Below, in pieces: positions 44,101 through 53,999 of a stretch of DNA of 64,000 nt. The notes below the pieces were generated by a model. It was not told the origin of the DNA. It searched no databases and worked only from the letters and a program-made list of their open reading frames with translations. The DNA comes from Klebsiella planticola ATCC 33531. Lineage in GTDB: Bacteria; Pseudomonadota; Gammaproteobacteria; Enterobacterales; Enterobacteriaceae. Every line of letters starts with the position of its first letter. The stretch's first letter is position 1. Position numbers and translations under genes: made by a program. Location: contig NZ_JMPP01000024.1 of the NCBI RefSeq assembly GCF_000735435.1, forward strand, positions 186,001 to 250,000, written 5' to 3'.

Positions 44101-44688
44101 ATGAACCATGTCTGGGGATTATTCTCTCATCCGAATCAAGAGATGAGCGTTATCAAGAGCGAAAACGAGACGATTTCGCACCACTATACGCACCATGTGC
44201 TGGTCATGGCAGCGGTTCCGGTTATCTGCGCCTTTATCGGCACCACGCAGCTTGGCTGGAACTTTGGCGATGGCACCGTGGTAAAACTTTCGCTGATGAC
44301 CGGTCTGGCGCTGGCGGTGGTGTTCTATGCCGTGATGCTGGGCGGGGTCGCGGTGATGGGGAGGATTATCTGGTGGATGGCCAGAAACTATCCGCAGCGG
44401 CCATCGCTTAAACGCTGCATGGTGTTTGCCGGGTATGTCGCCACGCCGCTGTTTCTCAGCGGGCTGGTAGCGCTTTATCCGCTGGTCTGGCTGTGTGCGC
44501 TGGTGGGGACGATCGCGCTGTGTTACACCGGCTACCTGCTGTATCTCGGCATCCCGACCTTCCTGAGCATTAATAAAGAGGAGGGGCTCAGCTTTGCCAG
44601 TTCTACCCTGGCCATTGGGGTGCTGGTGCTTGAAGTCCTGCTGGCGATAACCGTTATTCTCTGGGGATACGGCTACCGACTGTTTTAA
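44101..44688 (+). CDS. yohC: Yip1-family inner-membrane protein YohC
   Basis: A 195-residue membrane protein with about five spans and the Yip1-domain-like opening WGLFSHPNQEMSVIKSENET. Length equals the E. coli protein; biochemical role unknown. The ATG at 44101 is chosen because it follows GGGGGATGCT and matches E. coli; an in-frame GTG upstream at 44050 lacks a ribosome site. Confidence 0.9.
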   Translation: MNHVWGLFSHPNQEMSVIKSENETISHHYTHHVLVMAAVPVICAFIGTTQLGWNFGDGTVVKLSLMTGLALAVVFYAVMLGGVAVMGRIIWWMARNYPQRPSLKRCMVFAGYVATPLFLSGLVALYPLVWLCALVGTIALCYTGYLLYLGIPTFLSINKEEGLSFASSTLAIGVLVLEVLLAITVILWGYGYRLF

Positions 44689-44701
44689 TTCTGTTGCTGA
44701 G

Positions 44702-44777
44702 GGTTCAGGCGACCGTCGCCTGAACCGTTTGATGAGTGAATCTATTGCCGGCATAAATGGATATTTATGCCGGCAAT
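44702..44777. repeat. Twin perfect hairpins between yohC and pbpG
   Basis: Hairpin 1 at 44702-44726 has 12-bp perfect arms GGTTCAGGCGAC/GTCGCCTGAACC around one C. Hairpin 2 at 44744-44777 has 15-bp perfect arms ATTGCCGGCATAAAT/ATTTATGCCGGCAAT around GGAT. Neither has a good T-run. They could be mRNA-stabilising stems or repeat-element remnants. Confidence 0.75.
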
Positions 44778-44911
44778 GCAGCATTTGCTCACGATTCTTA
44801 TTAGTCAGGTCGCGTTCTGCCGGGGTATGATAGGGTTTGCCAGCGTTGCCTGTTTCCCGGCGACGCAGCGTACGTTAATAACGTGCAAGAATACTTTTCA
44901 GAATGCTCACG

Positions 44912-45859
44912 ATGCCGAAATTTCGAGTTTCTTTGCTCAGCCTGACCTTGCTTCTGGCTGTGCCTTTTGCGCCCCAGGCGATAGCAAAAACCCCCGTGGC
45001 CGCGACGGCCCTGCAGCCGGAAATTGCTTCCGGCAGTGCGATGATCGTTGATCTCGCCAGCAAAAAGATTATTTACCAGAGCCAGCCGGATCTGGTTCGG
45101 CCCATTGCGTCGATCACCAAAGTGATGACCGCGATGGTGGTGCTGGATGCGCATCTGCCGTTAGACGAGATGCTCACCGTGGATATCAGCCACACGCCGG
45201 AGATGAAAGGCATCTATTCACGCGTGCGTCTGAACAGCCAAATCAGCCGCCGTAATATGCTGCTGCTGGCGCTGATGTCCTCCGAAAACCGCGCTGCCGC
45301 AAGCCTGGCCCACCATTATCCCGGCGGCTATGACGCCTTTATTCGCGCCATGAACGCCAAGGCCCAGGCGCTGGGCATGACCCATACTCGCTACGTTGAG
45401 CCGACGGGCCTGTCGATTCACAACGTATCGACCGCGCGCGACCTGACGAAGCTGCTGATGGCCACCGAGCAGTATCCGCTGATCGGTCAGCTGAGCACCA
45501 CCAAAGAAGACACCGCCACCTTCGCCCATCCAGCCTATACGCTGCCGTTTCGCAACACCAACCACCTGGTCTATCGGGATAACTGGAATATCCAGCTGAC
45601 CAAAACCGGCTTTACTAACGCCGCGGGCCACTGCCTGGTCATGAGAACGGTGATTAATCAGCGCCCGGTGGCGCTGGTGGTGATGGATGCGTTCGGCAAA
45701 TATACTCACTTCGCCGACGCCAGTCGTCTGCGTACCTGGGTTGAAACCGGGAAGGTGATGCCGGTTCCGGCCTCCGCGCTGAGCTATAAAAAGCAGCGTG
45801 AGGCGCAGATGGCGGATGCGATGCTGAAAGGCGGCACGCAGACCGCGCAAAACGATTAA
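44912..45859 (+). CDS. pbpG: D-alanyl-D-alanine endopeptidase PBP7
   Basis: Periplasmic low-molecular-weight penicillin-binding protein that cleaves D-Ala-mDAP cross-links in peptidoglycan. Numbered from the ATG at 44912 ([10 protein letters not shown]), the 315 residues have a signal peptide ending about residue 25 (FAPQAIA) and the serine acyl-enzyme motifs SITK (67-70), SEN (124-126) and KTG (in [12 protein letters not shown]). An in-frame ATG three codons upstream is an alternative start. It is intact and followed by a bidirectional terminator. Confidence 0.95.
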   Translation: MPKFRVSLLSLTLLLAVPFAPQAIAKTPVAATALQPEIASGSAMIVDLASKKIIYQSQPDLVRPIASITKVMTAMVVLDAHLPLDEMLTVDISHTPEMKGIYSRVRLNSQISRRNMLLLALMSSENRAAASLAHHYPGGYDAFIRAMNAKAQALGMTHTRYVEPTGLSIHNVSTARDLTKLLMATEQYPLIGQLSTTKEDTATFAHPAYTLPFRNTNHLVYRDNWNIQLTKTGFTNAAGHCLVMRTVINQRPVALVVMDAFGKYTHFADASRLRTWVETGKVMPVPASALSYKKQREAQMADAMLKGGTQTAQND

Positions 45860-45865
45860 TGCCTC

Positions 45866-45902
45866 TCCCCCGACTCGCGCGTGCGGGCGGGGGATTTTTT
45901 AT
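45866..45902. terminator. Terminator between convergent pbpG and the acetyltransferase gene
   Basis: Stem TCCCCCG/CGGGGGA with an internal GC-rich loop followed by a T-run, directly after pbpG and reaching the acetyltransferase stop. Confidence 0.85.
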
Positions 45903-46453
45903 TCCGGTATGGTTAAGTCGCCCTCGCCGAGCTGGCGCTGCATAATTAACGTATCCCGCCAGTCGCCCATCTTGTACCCGACGCTCCGCAGCTGACCCGC
46001 CACGGTAAAACCAAATTTTTTGTGAATGGCGAGCGAGCCGGCATTGTTATGCCCGTCGCCGATAATCGCCAGCATCTGCCGCCACGGGCCCTGTTCGCAC
46101 TTTGCAATCAGCTGCGTGAGCAGGGCGCTGCCGATGCCGCGTCCGCCCATGCCGGACTCGACATAAATCGACTCTTCAAGCGTATAGCGATAGGCGGGGC
46201 GAGGACGGTAAAACGTCGCGTAGCAGTAGCCGACGATCGTGCCACGCCACAGCGCTACCAGCCAGGGCAGCCCGTTGTCACGCACGGTTTTGATCCGCTT
46301 GCGCATTTCATCGACGGTCGGGGGAATATCTTCAAAGGAGGCGCGTCCGTTCAGCACGTGCCAGACGTACAGCGCCGCGATGGCGTGCGCGTCATCGGGC
46401 AGGGCTTCGCGGATCTCTAATTCAGCGCCGTGTAACATATCCGCTTCGGACAT
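45899..46453 (-). CDS. GNAT N-acetyltransferase, phosphinothricin/methionine sulfoximine type
   Basis: A 184-residue GNAT enzyme. The opening LEIREALPDDAHAIAALYVWHV, FEDIPPTVDEM and YRPRPAYRYTLEESIYV segments are those of the Pat/Bar/YncA-like group that acetylates methionine sulfoximine, sulfone or phosphinothricin. The acetyl-CoA loop is GMGGRGIGSALL. It is absent between pbpG and dld in E. coli K-12 as I recall, so it is a local insertion. Natural substrate is uncertain. Confidence 0.85.
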   Translation of the reverse strand: MSEADMLHGAELEIREALPDDAHAIAALYVWHVLNGRASFEDIPPTVDEMRKRIKTVRDNGLPWLVALWRGTIVGYCYATFYRPRPAYRYTLEESIYVESGMGGRGIGSALLTQLIAKCEQGPWRQMLAIIGDGHNNAGSLAIHKKFGFTVAGQLRSVGYKMGDWRDTLIMQRQLGEGDLTIPE

Positions 46454-46538
46454 GATGGGACTCCTTAACCAGGTTTGCCGGAGAGGCGTTTCTCCGGCGT
46501 GCAGCGTAATACAGAATCCCGTAACTCGTCACCCCTGA

Positions 46539-48284
46539 TTAGTGCTCTTCAGCGCCGTGACTCCCGTTCGCCTGGCGCTCACCCCAGTACTTGTGCTTAC
46601 TGGTTTTTCCGAGCCCCGGGTTCATGCTGTTGGTCGGGTCATTCTGGCGGTAGAACTGCTTTAAGCTCTCCGGCGCTTCATAGAGATGGCCGACGTTATG
46701 TTCGGCGGGGTACTGCGCGCCGCGCGCTTTCAGCAGTTCCAGCATCTTCTCTTTCAGTTCGTGGGCATCGACGCCTTTTTTGACGATGTAATCCTGATGG
46801 AAGACGTGGCACATAAAGTGACCGTAATAGAGCTTGTGCACCAGCTGATTGTCTATCTCCGGCGGCAGATGCTCAAACCACTCGGTATCATTACGGCGCA
46901 GGGCGATATCCAGCGCCAGGATATCTTCCACCTCGTCGGCGTGTATCGCCTGGTAACGGATAGCGGCCCCTGCGGCGGCAAAGCGGTGAAGAAACGCTTT
47001 GCTCCCCTCCTCCGGGGTGCAGGCAAAGAAATCGCCCTCGGCATCGCGGAAGTATTCCGTCAGCCAGGTCTGGGCTTCTTCGATGCCATCGCCGGCCATT
47101 TTCAGCAGCAGGTGATGTTCATATTTATCGCGCCAGTTTTTCATCCGCTCCGGTAGATGCGCCGGGAAGACGTGTCCGAGCTTTTGCATGAAGCGGTCGG
47201 TAAAGTGGGGCTTAAACAGCGACACTTTCTCCAGCATGGCGTCGGTGCGGCCTTTCATGGTGAAGAAGAACGGCATTTTGTCGGTGCCGAGCTTATCGAT
47301 CATCAGGAAGGTGTCTTTGCCGTAGCGCTCGGCGATATCGTAGATATCGCGATGCATGTATTCACCCGCCACCGGCAGATGCTGAAACTCTGCCAGAATA
47401 TGACGACGGATCTCCGTCAGCACCGCCGGGCTATTGCTGCCGATGTAAAAGACCTGCTGGCGTTTTTCCGCCGGGAAGGTATCGAGGCGCGCGGCGAAGA
47501 CCGCCAGCTTGCCGGCGCAGCCGGAGGATTCAAACAGGCGATCCGGGTCGGCATTGTAGCGCGCCGGGGTGTCGGCGTTGACGTCGCGCACGCGAGTGAC
47601 GTAATCGTGGTCATGGGCGTGGCGGCCATCGTGCTGAATATCATCGTCCTTGATGCGGTCGTCGTCGAGGCGGCTGAGGATCTGTTCCGGCGTGGTGCCG
47701 AGATCAATCCCGAGGTGGTTCACCAGCCGCAGCTTGCCGTTTTCGTCAATCTGCGCAAATAACGACATCTCGGTGTAGGCCGGGCCGCGTTGTACCAGCG
47801 AACCGCCGGAGTTGTTGCAGATCCCGCCGATCACCGAGGCGCCGATGCAGGAAGAGCCGATCACCGAATGCGGCTCGCGACCCAGCGGCTTCAGCGCTTT
47901 TTCCAGCGAGTAGAGCGTGGTGCCCGGAAACGCCAGCACCTGTTCGCCTTTATCCAGCAGGTGCAGCTTATCGAGGCGCAGGGTGCTGATGATGACTATC
48001 TCGCGGTCATAGTCGTTGCCGCTTGGGGTTGAACCTTCGGTCAGCCCGGTGTTCGCTGCCTGCATCAAAATGATTTTATCGGCGTCGACACAGGCGCTCA
48101 GCACGCGCCACAGTTCCAGCAGGGTTCCAGGGAACACCACCGCCAGCGCGTCGCCCTGTCCGGAGCGGAAACCTTTACGGTAGCGTTGGGTTTTTGCCGG
48201 ATCGGTTAACAGATGGGAGGAGCCAACCAGTCTTGCCAGTTCCGCCAGAAAATCAGAATTATTCGATGTTGGTGCCGATGACAT
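46539..48284 (-). CDS. dld: D-lactate dehydrogenase (quinone, FAD)
   Basis: A peripheral membrane flavoenzyme that oxidises D-lactate to pyruvate and feeds quinone. It has 581 residues, slightly longer than the E. coli 571. The N-terminal PCMH-type FAD domain has TGLTEGSTPSG, GSSCIGASVIGGICNNSGGS and RGPAYTEMSLF; a cap domain and the C-terminal membrane-binding domain follow (HNVGHLYEAPESLKQFY near the end). AAGGAGTG precedes the ATG. It is divergent from bglX with a 193-bp gap. Confidence 0.96.
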   Translation of the reverse strand: MSSAPTSNNSDFLAELARLVGSSHLLTDPAKTQRYRKGFRSGQGDALAVVFPGTLLELWRVLSACVDADKIILMQAANTGLTEGSTPSGNDYDREIVIISTLRLDKLHLLDKGEQVLAFPGTTLYSLEKALKPLGREPHSVIGSSCIGASVIGGICNNSGGSLVQRGPAYTEMSLFAQIDENGKLRLVNHLGIDLGTTPEQILSRLDDDRIKDDDIQHDGRHAHDHDYVTRVRDVNADTPARYNADPDRLFESSGCAGKLAVFAARLDTFPAEKRQQVFYIGSNSPAVLTEIRRHILAEFQHLPVAGEYMHRDIYDIAERYGKDTFLMIDKLGTDKMPFFFTMKGRTDAMLEKVSLFKPHFTDRFMQKLGHVFPAHLPERMKNWRDKYEHHLLLKMAGDGIEEAQTWLTEYFRDAEGDFFACTPEEGSKAFLHRFAAAGAAIRYQAIHADEVEDILALDIALRRNDTEWFEHLPPEIDNQLVHKLYYGHFMCHVFHQDYIVKKGVDAHELKEKMLELLKARGAQYPAEHNVGHLYEAPESLKQFYRQNDPTNSMNPGLGKTSKHKYWGERQANGSHGAEEH

Positions 48285-48477
48285 GATCCACTCCTTGTGG
48301 TGGTAGCGAAAATATCGGGATTAAGCATAGCGCTTTGTATGACAATTTTGTGCATGAATGTGTCGAAAAATCAGAGAAGAACCTTAGCATTGTGCAGGCG
48401 TCTTGTTTATATATATGGCAAACTGCGGTTTTTATTATGTTTTGCCGTAACCCCGGCCTGAGAGAAGAGAGATAACA

Positions 48478-50775
48478 ATGAAATGGCTCTGCACGATAGG
48501 CGTCGCCGTCAGTCTGGCGCTGCAACCCGCGTTGGCGGATGAACTGTTCGGCAATCACCCTCTAACGCCGCAGGCCCGCGATGCGTTCGTGAGTGAACTG
48601 CTCAAGAAAATGACCGTCGATGAAAAAATTGGCCAGTTAAGGCTGATCAGCGTCGGGCCGGATAACCCGAAAGAGGCGATCCGCGAGATGATCAAAGACG
48701 GCCAGGTCGGGGCAATTTTCAATACCGTGACCCGTCCGGATATCCGCGCGATGCAGGACCAGGTCATGCAGCTCAGCCGGTTAAAAATCCCGCTGTTTTT
48801 CGCCTATGACGTGATTCACGGCCAGCGTACCGTGTTCCCGATAAGCCTGGGTCTGGCCTCTTCCTTTAACCTGGATGCGGTTAACACGGTGGGGCGTATT
48901 TCGGCGTATGAAGCCGCCGACGACGGTCTCAACATGACCTGGGCGCCGATGGTCGACGTCTCCCGCGATCCGCGCTGGGGTCGCGCCTCGGAAGGCTTCG
49001 GCGAAGATACCTATCTGACCACCGAAATGGGACGGGCGATGGTCGAGTCGATGCAGGGCAAGAGTCCGGCGGATCGCTACTCGGTGATGACCAGCGTGAA
49101 GCACTTTGCCGCCTATGGCGCGGTGGAGGGGGGCAAAGAGTACAACACCGTCGATATGAGCCCGCAGCGCCTGTTCAACGACTATATGCCGCCGTATAAA
49201 GCAGGGCTGGATGCCGGGAGCGGTGCGGTGATGGTGGCGCTTAATTCGTTGAACGGCACGCCGGCGACCTCCGATGGCTGGCTGTTGAAAGAGGTGCTGC
49301 GCGATGACTGGGGCTTTAAAGGCATCACCGTCTCCGATCACGGCGCGATCAAAGAACTGATCAAACACGGCGTCGCTGCCGATCCGCAAGATGCGGTGCG
49401 GGTGGCGCTGAAGTCGGGCATCAACATGAGTATGAGCGATGAGTACTACAGCAAATACCTGCCGGGGCTGGTCAAATCCGGCAAAGTGACGATGGCTGAG
49501 CTGGATGACGCCGCCCGCCACGTGCTCAACGTTAAATATGATATGGGGCTGTTTAACGATCCGTACAGCCACCTCGGTCCGCAGGGATCCGACCCGCAGG
49601 ATACCAATGCCGAAAGCCGCCTGCATCGCAAAGAAGCGCGCGAAGTCGCGCAGCAAAGTCTGGTGCTGCTGAAGAACCGTCTGGAGACGCTGCCGCTGAA
49701 AAAATCGGGGACCGTTGCGGTTATCGGGCCGCTGGCCGACAGCAAACGTGACATGATGGGCAGCTGGTCGGCGGCAGGGGTGGCGGATCAGTCGGTGACG
49801 GTACTGACCGGCATCAAAGACGCGCTGGGCGACAAAGGCAAGGTTATCTATGCCCGCGGCGCTAACGTCACCAACGATAAAGGTATTGTCGATTTCCTCA
49901 ACCTGTATGAGAAAGCGGTGCAGGTCGATCCGCGCTCGCCGCAGGCGATGATCGATGAAGCGGTGGCGGCGGCGAAGCAGTCCGACGTGGTGGTGGCCGT
50001 GGTCGGCGAGGCGCAGGGCATGGCCCATGAAGCCTCCAGCCGTACCGACATCACCCTGCCACAGAGCCAGCGCGATTTGATTAGCGCCCTGAAAGCCACC
50101 GGCAAGCCGTTGGTACTGGTGCTGATGAACGGTCGTCCGCTGGCGCTGGTGAAAGAAGATCAGCAGGCTGACGCGATTCTCGAAACCTGGTTTGCCGGGA
50201 CCGAAGGCGGTAACGCCATTGCCGATGTGCTGTTCGGCGATGCCAACCCGTCCGGTAAACTGCCGATGTCGTTCCCGCGCTCGGTGGGGCAGATTCCGGT
50301 GTACTACAGCCACCTGAATACCGGCCGTCCGTACAATGCCGACAAACCGAACAAATACACCTCCCGCTACTTTGATGAAGCGAATGGCCCGCTGTACCCG
50401 TTCGGCTACGGCCTGAGCTACACCACCTTTAGCGTCTCCGACGTGAAAATGTCGGCGCCGACCATGCAGCGCGACGGTAGCGTCACCGCCAGCGTGCAGG
50501 TCACCAATACCGGCAAACGCGAAGGGGCAACGGTGATTCAGCTCTATCTGCAGGATGTGACCGCCTCGATGAGCCGTCCGGTGAAAATGCTGCGCGGCTT
50601 TAAGCGCGTGACCCTCAAGCCGGGAGAGACGCAAACCGTCGCCTTCCCGATTGAAATTGACGCCCTGAAGTTCTGGAATCAGAAAATGAAATACGACGCC
50701 GAGCCGGGCAAATTCAACGTCTTTATTGGCGTCGACTCCGCCCGCGTGAAGCAGAGTGAATTCGAGCTGTTGTAA
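48478..50775 (+). CDS. bglX: Periplasmic beta-glucosidase BglX (GH3)
   Basis: A secreted periplasmic glycosidase releasing glucose from beta-glucosides. The 765-residue protein has a 20-residue signal peptide (ends LQPALA), the GH3 N-domain with nucleophile Asp287 in GITVSDHGAIKEL, the C-domain with TWFAGTEGGNAIADVLFG, and a fibronectin III-like C-terminus. Length equals E. coli BglX. It is not next to bglGFB, but it could act on the same classes of plant glucosides before uptake; no RAT site precedes it. Confidence 0.96.
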   Translation: MKWLCTIGVAVSLALQPALADELFGNHPLTPQARDAFVSELLKKMTVDEKIGQLRLISVGPDNPKEAIREMIKDGQVGAIFNTVTRPDIRAMQDQVMQLSRLKIPLFFAYDVIHGQRTVFPISLGLASSFNLDAVNTVGRISAYEAADDGLNMTWAPMVDVSRDPRWGRASEGFGEDTYLTTEMGRAMVESMQGKSPADRYSVMTSVKHFAAYGAVEGGKEYNTVDMSPQRLFNDYMPPYKAGLDAGSGAVMVALNSLNGTPATSDGWLLKEVLRDDWGFKGITVSDHGAIKELIKHGVAADPQDAVRVALKSGINMSMSDEYYSKYLPGLVKSGKVTMAELDDAARHVLNVKYDMGLFNDPYSHLGPQGSDPQDTNAESRLHRKEAREVAQQSLVLLKNRLETLPLKKSGTVAVIGPLADSKRDMMGSWSAAGVADQSVTVLTGIKDALGDKGKVIYARGANVTNDKGIVDFLNLYEKAVQVDPRSPQAMIDEAVAAAKQSDVVVAVVGEAQGMAHEASSRTDITLPQSQRDLISALKATGKPLVLVLMNGRPLALVKEDQQADAILETWFAGTEGGNAIADVLFGDANPSGKLPMSFPRSVGQIPVYYSHLNTGRPYNADKPNKYTSRYFDEANGPLYPFGYGLSYTTFSVSDVKMSAPTMQRDGSVTASVQVTNTGKREGATVIQLYLQDVTASMSRPVKMLRGFKRVTLKPGETQTVAFPIEIDALKFWNQKMKYDAEPGKFNVFIGVDSARVKQSEFELL

Positions 50776-50799
50776 CAGCGAAAGCCGCGCGTTTCACAG

Positions 50800-50828
50800 G
50801 CCGGGTAAAGCGCCAGCCGCCGCCCGGC
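50800..50828. repeat. REP-like palindromic element after bglX
   Basis: GCCGGG and CCCGGC arms enclose TAAAGCGCCAGCCGCCG, a layout typical of Klebsiella REP elements. A second, better REP lies near 58831. Confidence 0.6.
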
Positions 50829-50872
50829 AGAAACGCGGACACAATGTTTAAAACAGCGTCGTCATCAGTCTC

Positions 50873-50895
50873 AAAGGCCGAATATTCGGCCTTTT
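50873..50895 (+). terminator. Intrinsic terminator of bglX
   Basis: A perfect 22-bp palindrome (AAAGGCCGAAT/ATTCGGCCTTT) followed by CTTTTTCC-like T-rich sequence. It shares a 16-bp core with the fruA terminator at 8405-8420. Confidence 0.85.
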
Positions 50896-50919
50896 CTTTT
50901 TCCGGATGCACTAAATGAA

Positions 50920-50926
50920 CTACGCT
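50920..50926 (+). promoter_or_regulatory. Candidate RpoS-type -10 of osmF-yehYXW
   Basis: CTACGCT followed by TTTC resembles the stationary-phase sigma consensus CTAYRCT, 51 bp before the osmF start. E. coli osmF is RpoS- and osmotically induced. Confidence 0.45.
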
Positions 50927-50976
50927 TTTCTCTTAAGCTCCTGTTAATGGAGCGCAAATTAAAGAGGGACGCGGGG

Positions 50977-51894
50977 ATGATAAAGGCAAATATCTGGTCA
51001 GGCGCGCTGGCGCTGGTCGCGCTGGTCAGCCTGCCGCTTCAGGCGGCGGAGCCGGTCAAAGTGGGCTCAAAAATTGACACCGAAGGGGCGCTGCTGGGCA
51101 ATATTATTTTGCAGGTTCTGGAAAGTCATGGCGTGAAAACCGTTAATAAGGTCCAGCTGGGAACCACCCCGGTGGTGCGCGGGGCAATTACGGCGGGTGA
51201 ATTAGATATTTATCCGGAATACACCGGCAACGGCGCCTTCTTTTTTAAAGACGAAAACGATCCGGCGTGGAAGAACGCGCAGCAGGGATATGAGAAGGTC
51301 AAAACCCTCGACGCGCAGCAGAATAAGCTTATCTGGCTGACCCCTGCGCCGGCGAATAACACCTGGACCATTGCCGTGCGTCAGGATCTGGCGGAAAAAA
51401 ATCATCTGACCTCGCTGGCCGACCTCAGCGCCTGGCTGCAAAAAGGGGGCGACTTTAAGCTCGCGGCCTCCGCCGAATTTATCGAACGCCCGGATGCGCT
51501 CCCGGCCTTTGAAAAAGCCTACGGCTTCAAGCTCAAGCAAAGTCAGCTGCTGTCGCTGGCGGGGGGCGATACGGCGGTGACCATCAAAGCGGCGGCCCAG
51601 CAGACTTCCGGGGTGAATGCGGCAATGGCCTACGGAACCGACGGGCCGGTGGCGGCGCTGGGGCTGCAAACGCTCAGCGATCCGCAGGGCGTACAGCCGA
51701 TCTATGCCCCGACCCCCGTAGTGCGCGAAGCGGTGCTGAAAGCCTATCCGCAGATTGCGCAATGGCTGCAGCCGGTCTTTGCCAGCCTTGACGAGAAAAC
51801 GCTGCAGCAGCTCAATGCCAGCATTGCCGTGGAAGGGCTGGACGCGAAAAAAGTTGCCGCAGATTATCTGCAGCAAAAAGGGCTGCTGAAGTAG
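50977..51894 (+). CDS. osmF: Osmoprotectant-binding periplasmic protein OsmF (YehZ)
   Basis: Periplasmic substrate-binding protein of a quaternary-amine ABC importer, low-affinity for glycine betaine in E. coli. The 305-residue protein has a signal peptide ending about LPLQAA and an OpuAC domain: [36 protein letters not shown] and the ligand-binding ANNTWTIAV. The start at 50977 (MIKANIW) follows GAGGGACG and matches the E. coli length. It is the first gene of osmF-yehY-yehX-yehW. Confidence 0.94.
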   Translation: MIKANIWSGALALVALVSLPLQAAEPVKVGSKIDTEGALLGNIILQVLESHGVKTVNKVQLGTTPVVRGAITAGELDIYPEYTGNGAFFFKDENDPAWKNAQQGYEKVKTLDAQQNKLIWLTPAPANNTWTIAVRQDLAEKNHLTSLADLSAWLQKGGDFKLAASAEFIERPDALPAFEKAYGFKLKQSQLLSLAGGDTAVTIKAAAQQTSGVNAAMAYGTDGPVAALGLQTLSDPQGVQPIYAPTPVVREAVLKAYPQIAQWLQPVFASLDEKTLQQLNASIAVEGLDAKKVAADYLQQKGLLK

Positions 51895-51901
51895 ATTATC
51901 C

Positions 51902-53059
51902 GTGGCTATTCGCTGTTATAACCGCGTATCGCTGCTGTTGGCCTGTCTCCTGCTGCTGGTGGTTGCTCTGCCGTTCGTCAACTATGCGCCTAACCGTCTG
52001 CTGTCCGGGGAAGGGCGCTGGCTTTGGCAACTCGCGCCGTGGTTGACGGCGGTGCAGGTCTGCGGCGCGCTGCTGCTGGTTCTTCTCTGCGGGCTACCGG
52101 GACGCAGGCCGCTGCTGCTCAGTTTGCTCATGCTGGATGCGTTGCTGGCGCTGCTGTTCTGGGGGGCGGGACAGGCGGCGGTACAGCTGGCGCACAGCGG
52201 CTCCGCGCTGGCCCGCACCTCGCCGGGAAGCGGCCTGTGGCTGGCGCTGGCGCTGTGCTTACTGCTGGCCAGCGAGACCATCCGGCGTCTGACCAGCCGG
52301 GCGCACTGGCGCTGGCTGCTCAATGTGCAAATCTGGTTGATTCCCTGCGTGCTGCTCGGCAGCGGAGCGCTGAATCAGCTCTCGCTACTGAAAGAGTATG
52401 CCAGCCGTCAGGAGGTGTTTGATGACGCGCTGCGTCAACATTTGACCCTGCTGTTTGGCACGCTGTTGCCGGGGCTGCTGATCGGGCTGCCGGTGGGCAT
52501 CGGCCTCTGGCGCCGGCCGCGGTGGCAGGCCCCGGTGTTTACCTTTCTCAATGTTATTCAAACCATTCCCTCGGTGGCGCTCTTTGGCCTGCTGATCGCC
52601 CCGCTGGCCGGTCTCGCCCGCCATTTTCCCGGGCTGGCTGAGCGAGGCATTTCCGGCACCGGGATGACGCCTGCGCTGATTGCGCTGGTGCTGTATGCCT
52701 TGCTGCCGCTGGTTCGCGGGGTGGTGGCCGGTTTACAGCAGGTACCGCGCGATGCGCTGGAGAGCGCCGCGGCGATGGGGATGAGCGGCGCGCAGCGCTT
52801 CTGGCACGTGCAACTGCCGCTGGCGCTGCCGGTTCTGCTGCGCAGCCTGCGGGTGGTGAGTGTACAAACCGTCGGTATGGCGGTGGTCGCGGCCCTTATC
52901 GGCGCCGGTGGGTTTGGCGCGCTGGTCTTCCAGGGGCTGTTGAGCAGCGCCCTGGATCTGGTACTGCTGGGGGTGATGCCGACGATTGCGCTGGCGGTGG
53001 TCGTCGACGCGCTGTTTGCGCTGTGGGGAGCATTATTGAAAGGAGAGGCGGGTGATTGA
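51902..53059 (+). CDS. yehY: Osmoprotectant ABC transporter permease YehY
   Basis: An inner-membrane permease of 385 residues. The N-terminal half has extra membrane segments, and the C-terminal half is a BPD_transp_1 domain with the coupling motif [20 protein letters not shown]. It starts with GTG 7 nt after the osmF stop. Its last 8 nt overlap the start of yehX, indicating coupled translation. Same length as E. coli YehY. Confidence 0.94.
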   Translation: MAIRCYNRVSLLLACLLLLVVALPFVNYAPNRLLSGEGRWLWQLAPWLTAVQVCGALLLVLLCGLPGRRPLLLSLLMLDALLALLFWGAGQAAVQLAHSGSALARTSPGSGLWLALALCLLLASETIRRLTSRAHWRWLLNVQIWLIPCVLLGSGALNQLSLLKEYASRQEVFDDALRQHLTLLFGTLLPGLLIGLPVGIGLWRRPRWQAPVFTFLNVIQTIPSVALFGLLIAPLAGLARHFPGLAERGISGTGMTPALIALVLYALLPLVRGVVAGLQQVPRDALESAAAMGMSGAQRFWHVQLPLALPVLLRSLRVVSVQTVGMAVVAALIGAGGFGALVFQGLLSSALDLVLLGVMPTIALAVVVDALFALWGALLKGEAGD

Positions 53060-53999
53060 ATTTAACGAGGTCAACAAATCCTTCGCCGGGCTGCCGGCGG
53101 TGAAAAACCTGAACCTGCACCTGCGCGAAGGCGCATTCTCGGTCCTGATCGGCACCTCCGGCTCGGGGAAATCGACCACCCTGAAAATGATTAACCGGCT
53201 GGTCGAACATGACAGCGGCACCATCCGTTTTGCCGGGCAGGATATTCGCCAGCAGCCGGTGCTGGCGCTGCGTCGACGGATGGGCTATGCCATTCAGTCT
53301 ATCGGCCTGTTTCCGCACTGGACGGTCGCGCAGAACATCGCCACCGTCCCGCAACTGCAAAAATGGCCGCAGCGCAAAATTGCCGCGCGCATTGACGAGT
53401 TAATGGCGCTGCTGGGGCTGGATCCGACGCTGCGGACGCGCTATCCGCATCAGCTCTCCGGCGGTCAGCAGCAGCGCGTTGGCGTGGCGCGGGCGCTGGC
53501 GGCCAATCCTGAAGTCCTGCTGATGGACGAACCGTTTGGCGCGCTGGATCCGGTGACCCGGGAAGCGCTCCAGCAGGAGATGATCCGCATCCATCGGCTG
53601 CTCGGGCGGACGATTGTTCTGGTGACTCACGATATTGATGAGGCGCTGCGGCTGGCGGATCACCTGGTGCTGATGGACGGTGGCGAAGTGATACAGCAGG
53701 GGGCGCCGCTGCAGATGCTGCTCGAACCTGAAAATAGCTTCGTCGAGACTTTTTTTGGCCGCAGCGAACTGGGCGTCCGGCTGCTGTCGCTGCGCGGCGT
53801 GGGCGACTATCTGCGCCGCAATGAGCGGCTTGCCGGCGATACGCTAAACGTCGCGATGACGCTGCGCGAAGCGCTGTCGCAGTTTATTGCCCATCGCCGC
53901 GAAGTCCTGCCGGTAGTGGATGAACAGGGGGAGGCATGCGGAACGCTGCATTTTGCCGATCTGCTCGGCGAGGAGGTGCGGCATGCGCGTACTTCGTGA
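53052..53999 (+). CDS. yehX: Osmoprotectant ABC transporter ATPase YehX
   Basis: An ATPase of 315 residues with Walker [10 protein letters not shown], signature [15 protein letters not shown], Walker [11 protein letters not shown] and switch VTHDIDEAL. It carries a C-terminal CBS-like segment ([18 protein letters not shown]) as in OpuA/ProV-type proteins. It starts with GTG within the end of yehY (8-nt overlap) and overlaps yehW by 17 nt. Confidence 0.95.
   Translation: MIEFNEVNKSFAGLPAVKNLNLHLREGAFSVLIGTSGSGKSTTLKMINRLVEHDSGTIRFAGQDIRQQPVLALRRRMGYAIQSIGLFPHWTVAQNIATVPQLQKWPQRKIAARIDELMALLGLDPTLRTRYPHQLSGGQQQRVGVARALAANPEVLLMDEPFGALDPVTREALQQEMIRIHRLLGRTIVLVTHDIDEALRLADHLVLMDGGEVIQQGAPLQMLLEPENSFVETFFGRSELGVRLLSLRGVGDYLRRNERLAGDTLNVAMTLREALSQFIAHRREVLPVVDEQGEACGTLHFADLLGEEVRHARTS

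Noticed and set aside
48781-50634. 617-codon open frame antisense to bglX
   Set aside because: Arg/His-rich translation typical of an antisense shadow of a GC-rich gene; bglX has all catalytic motifs.
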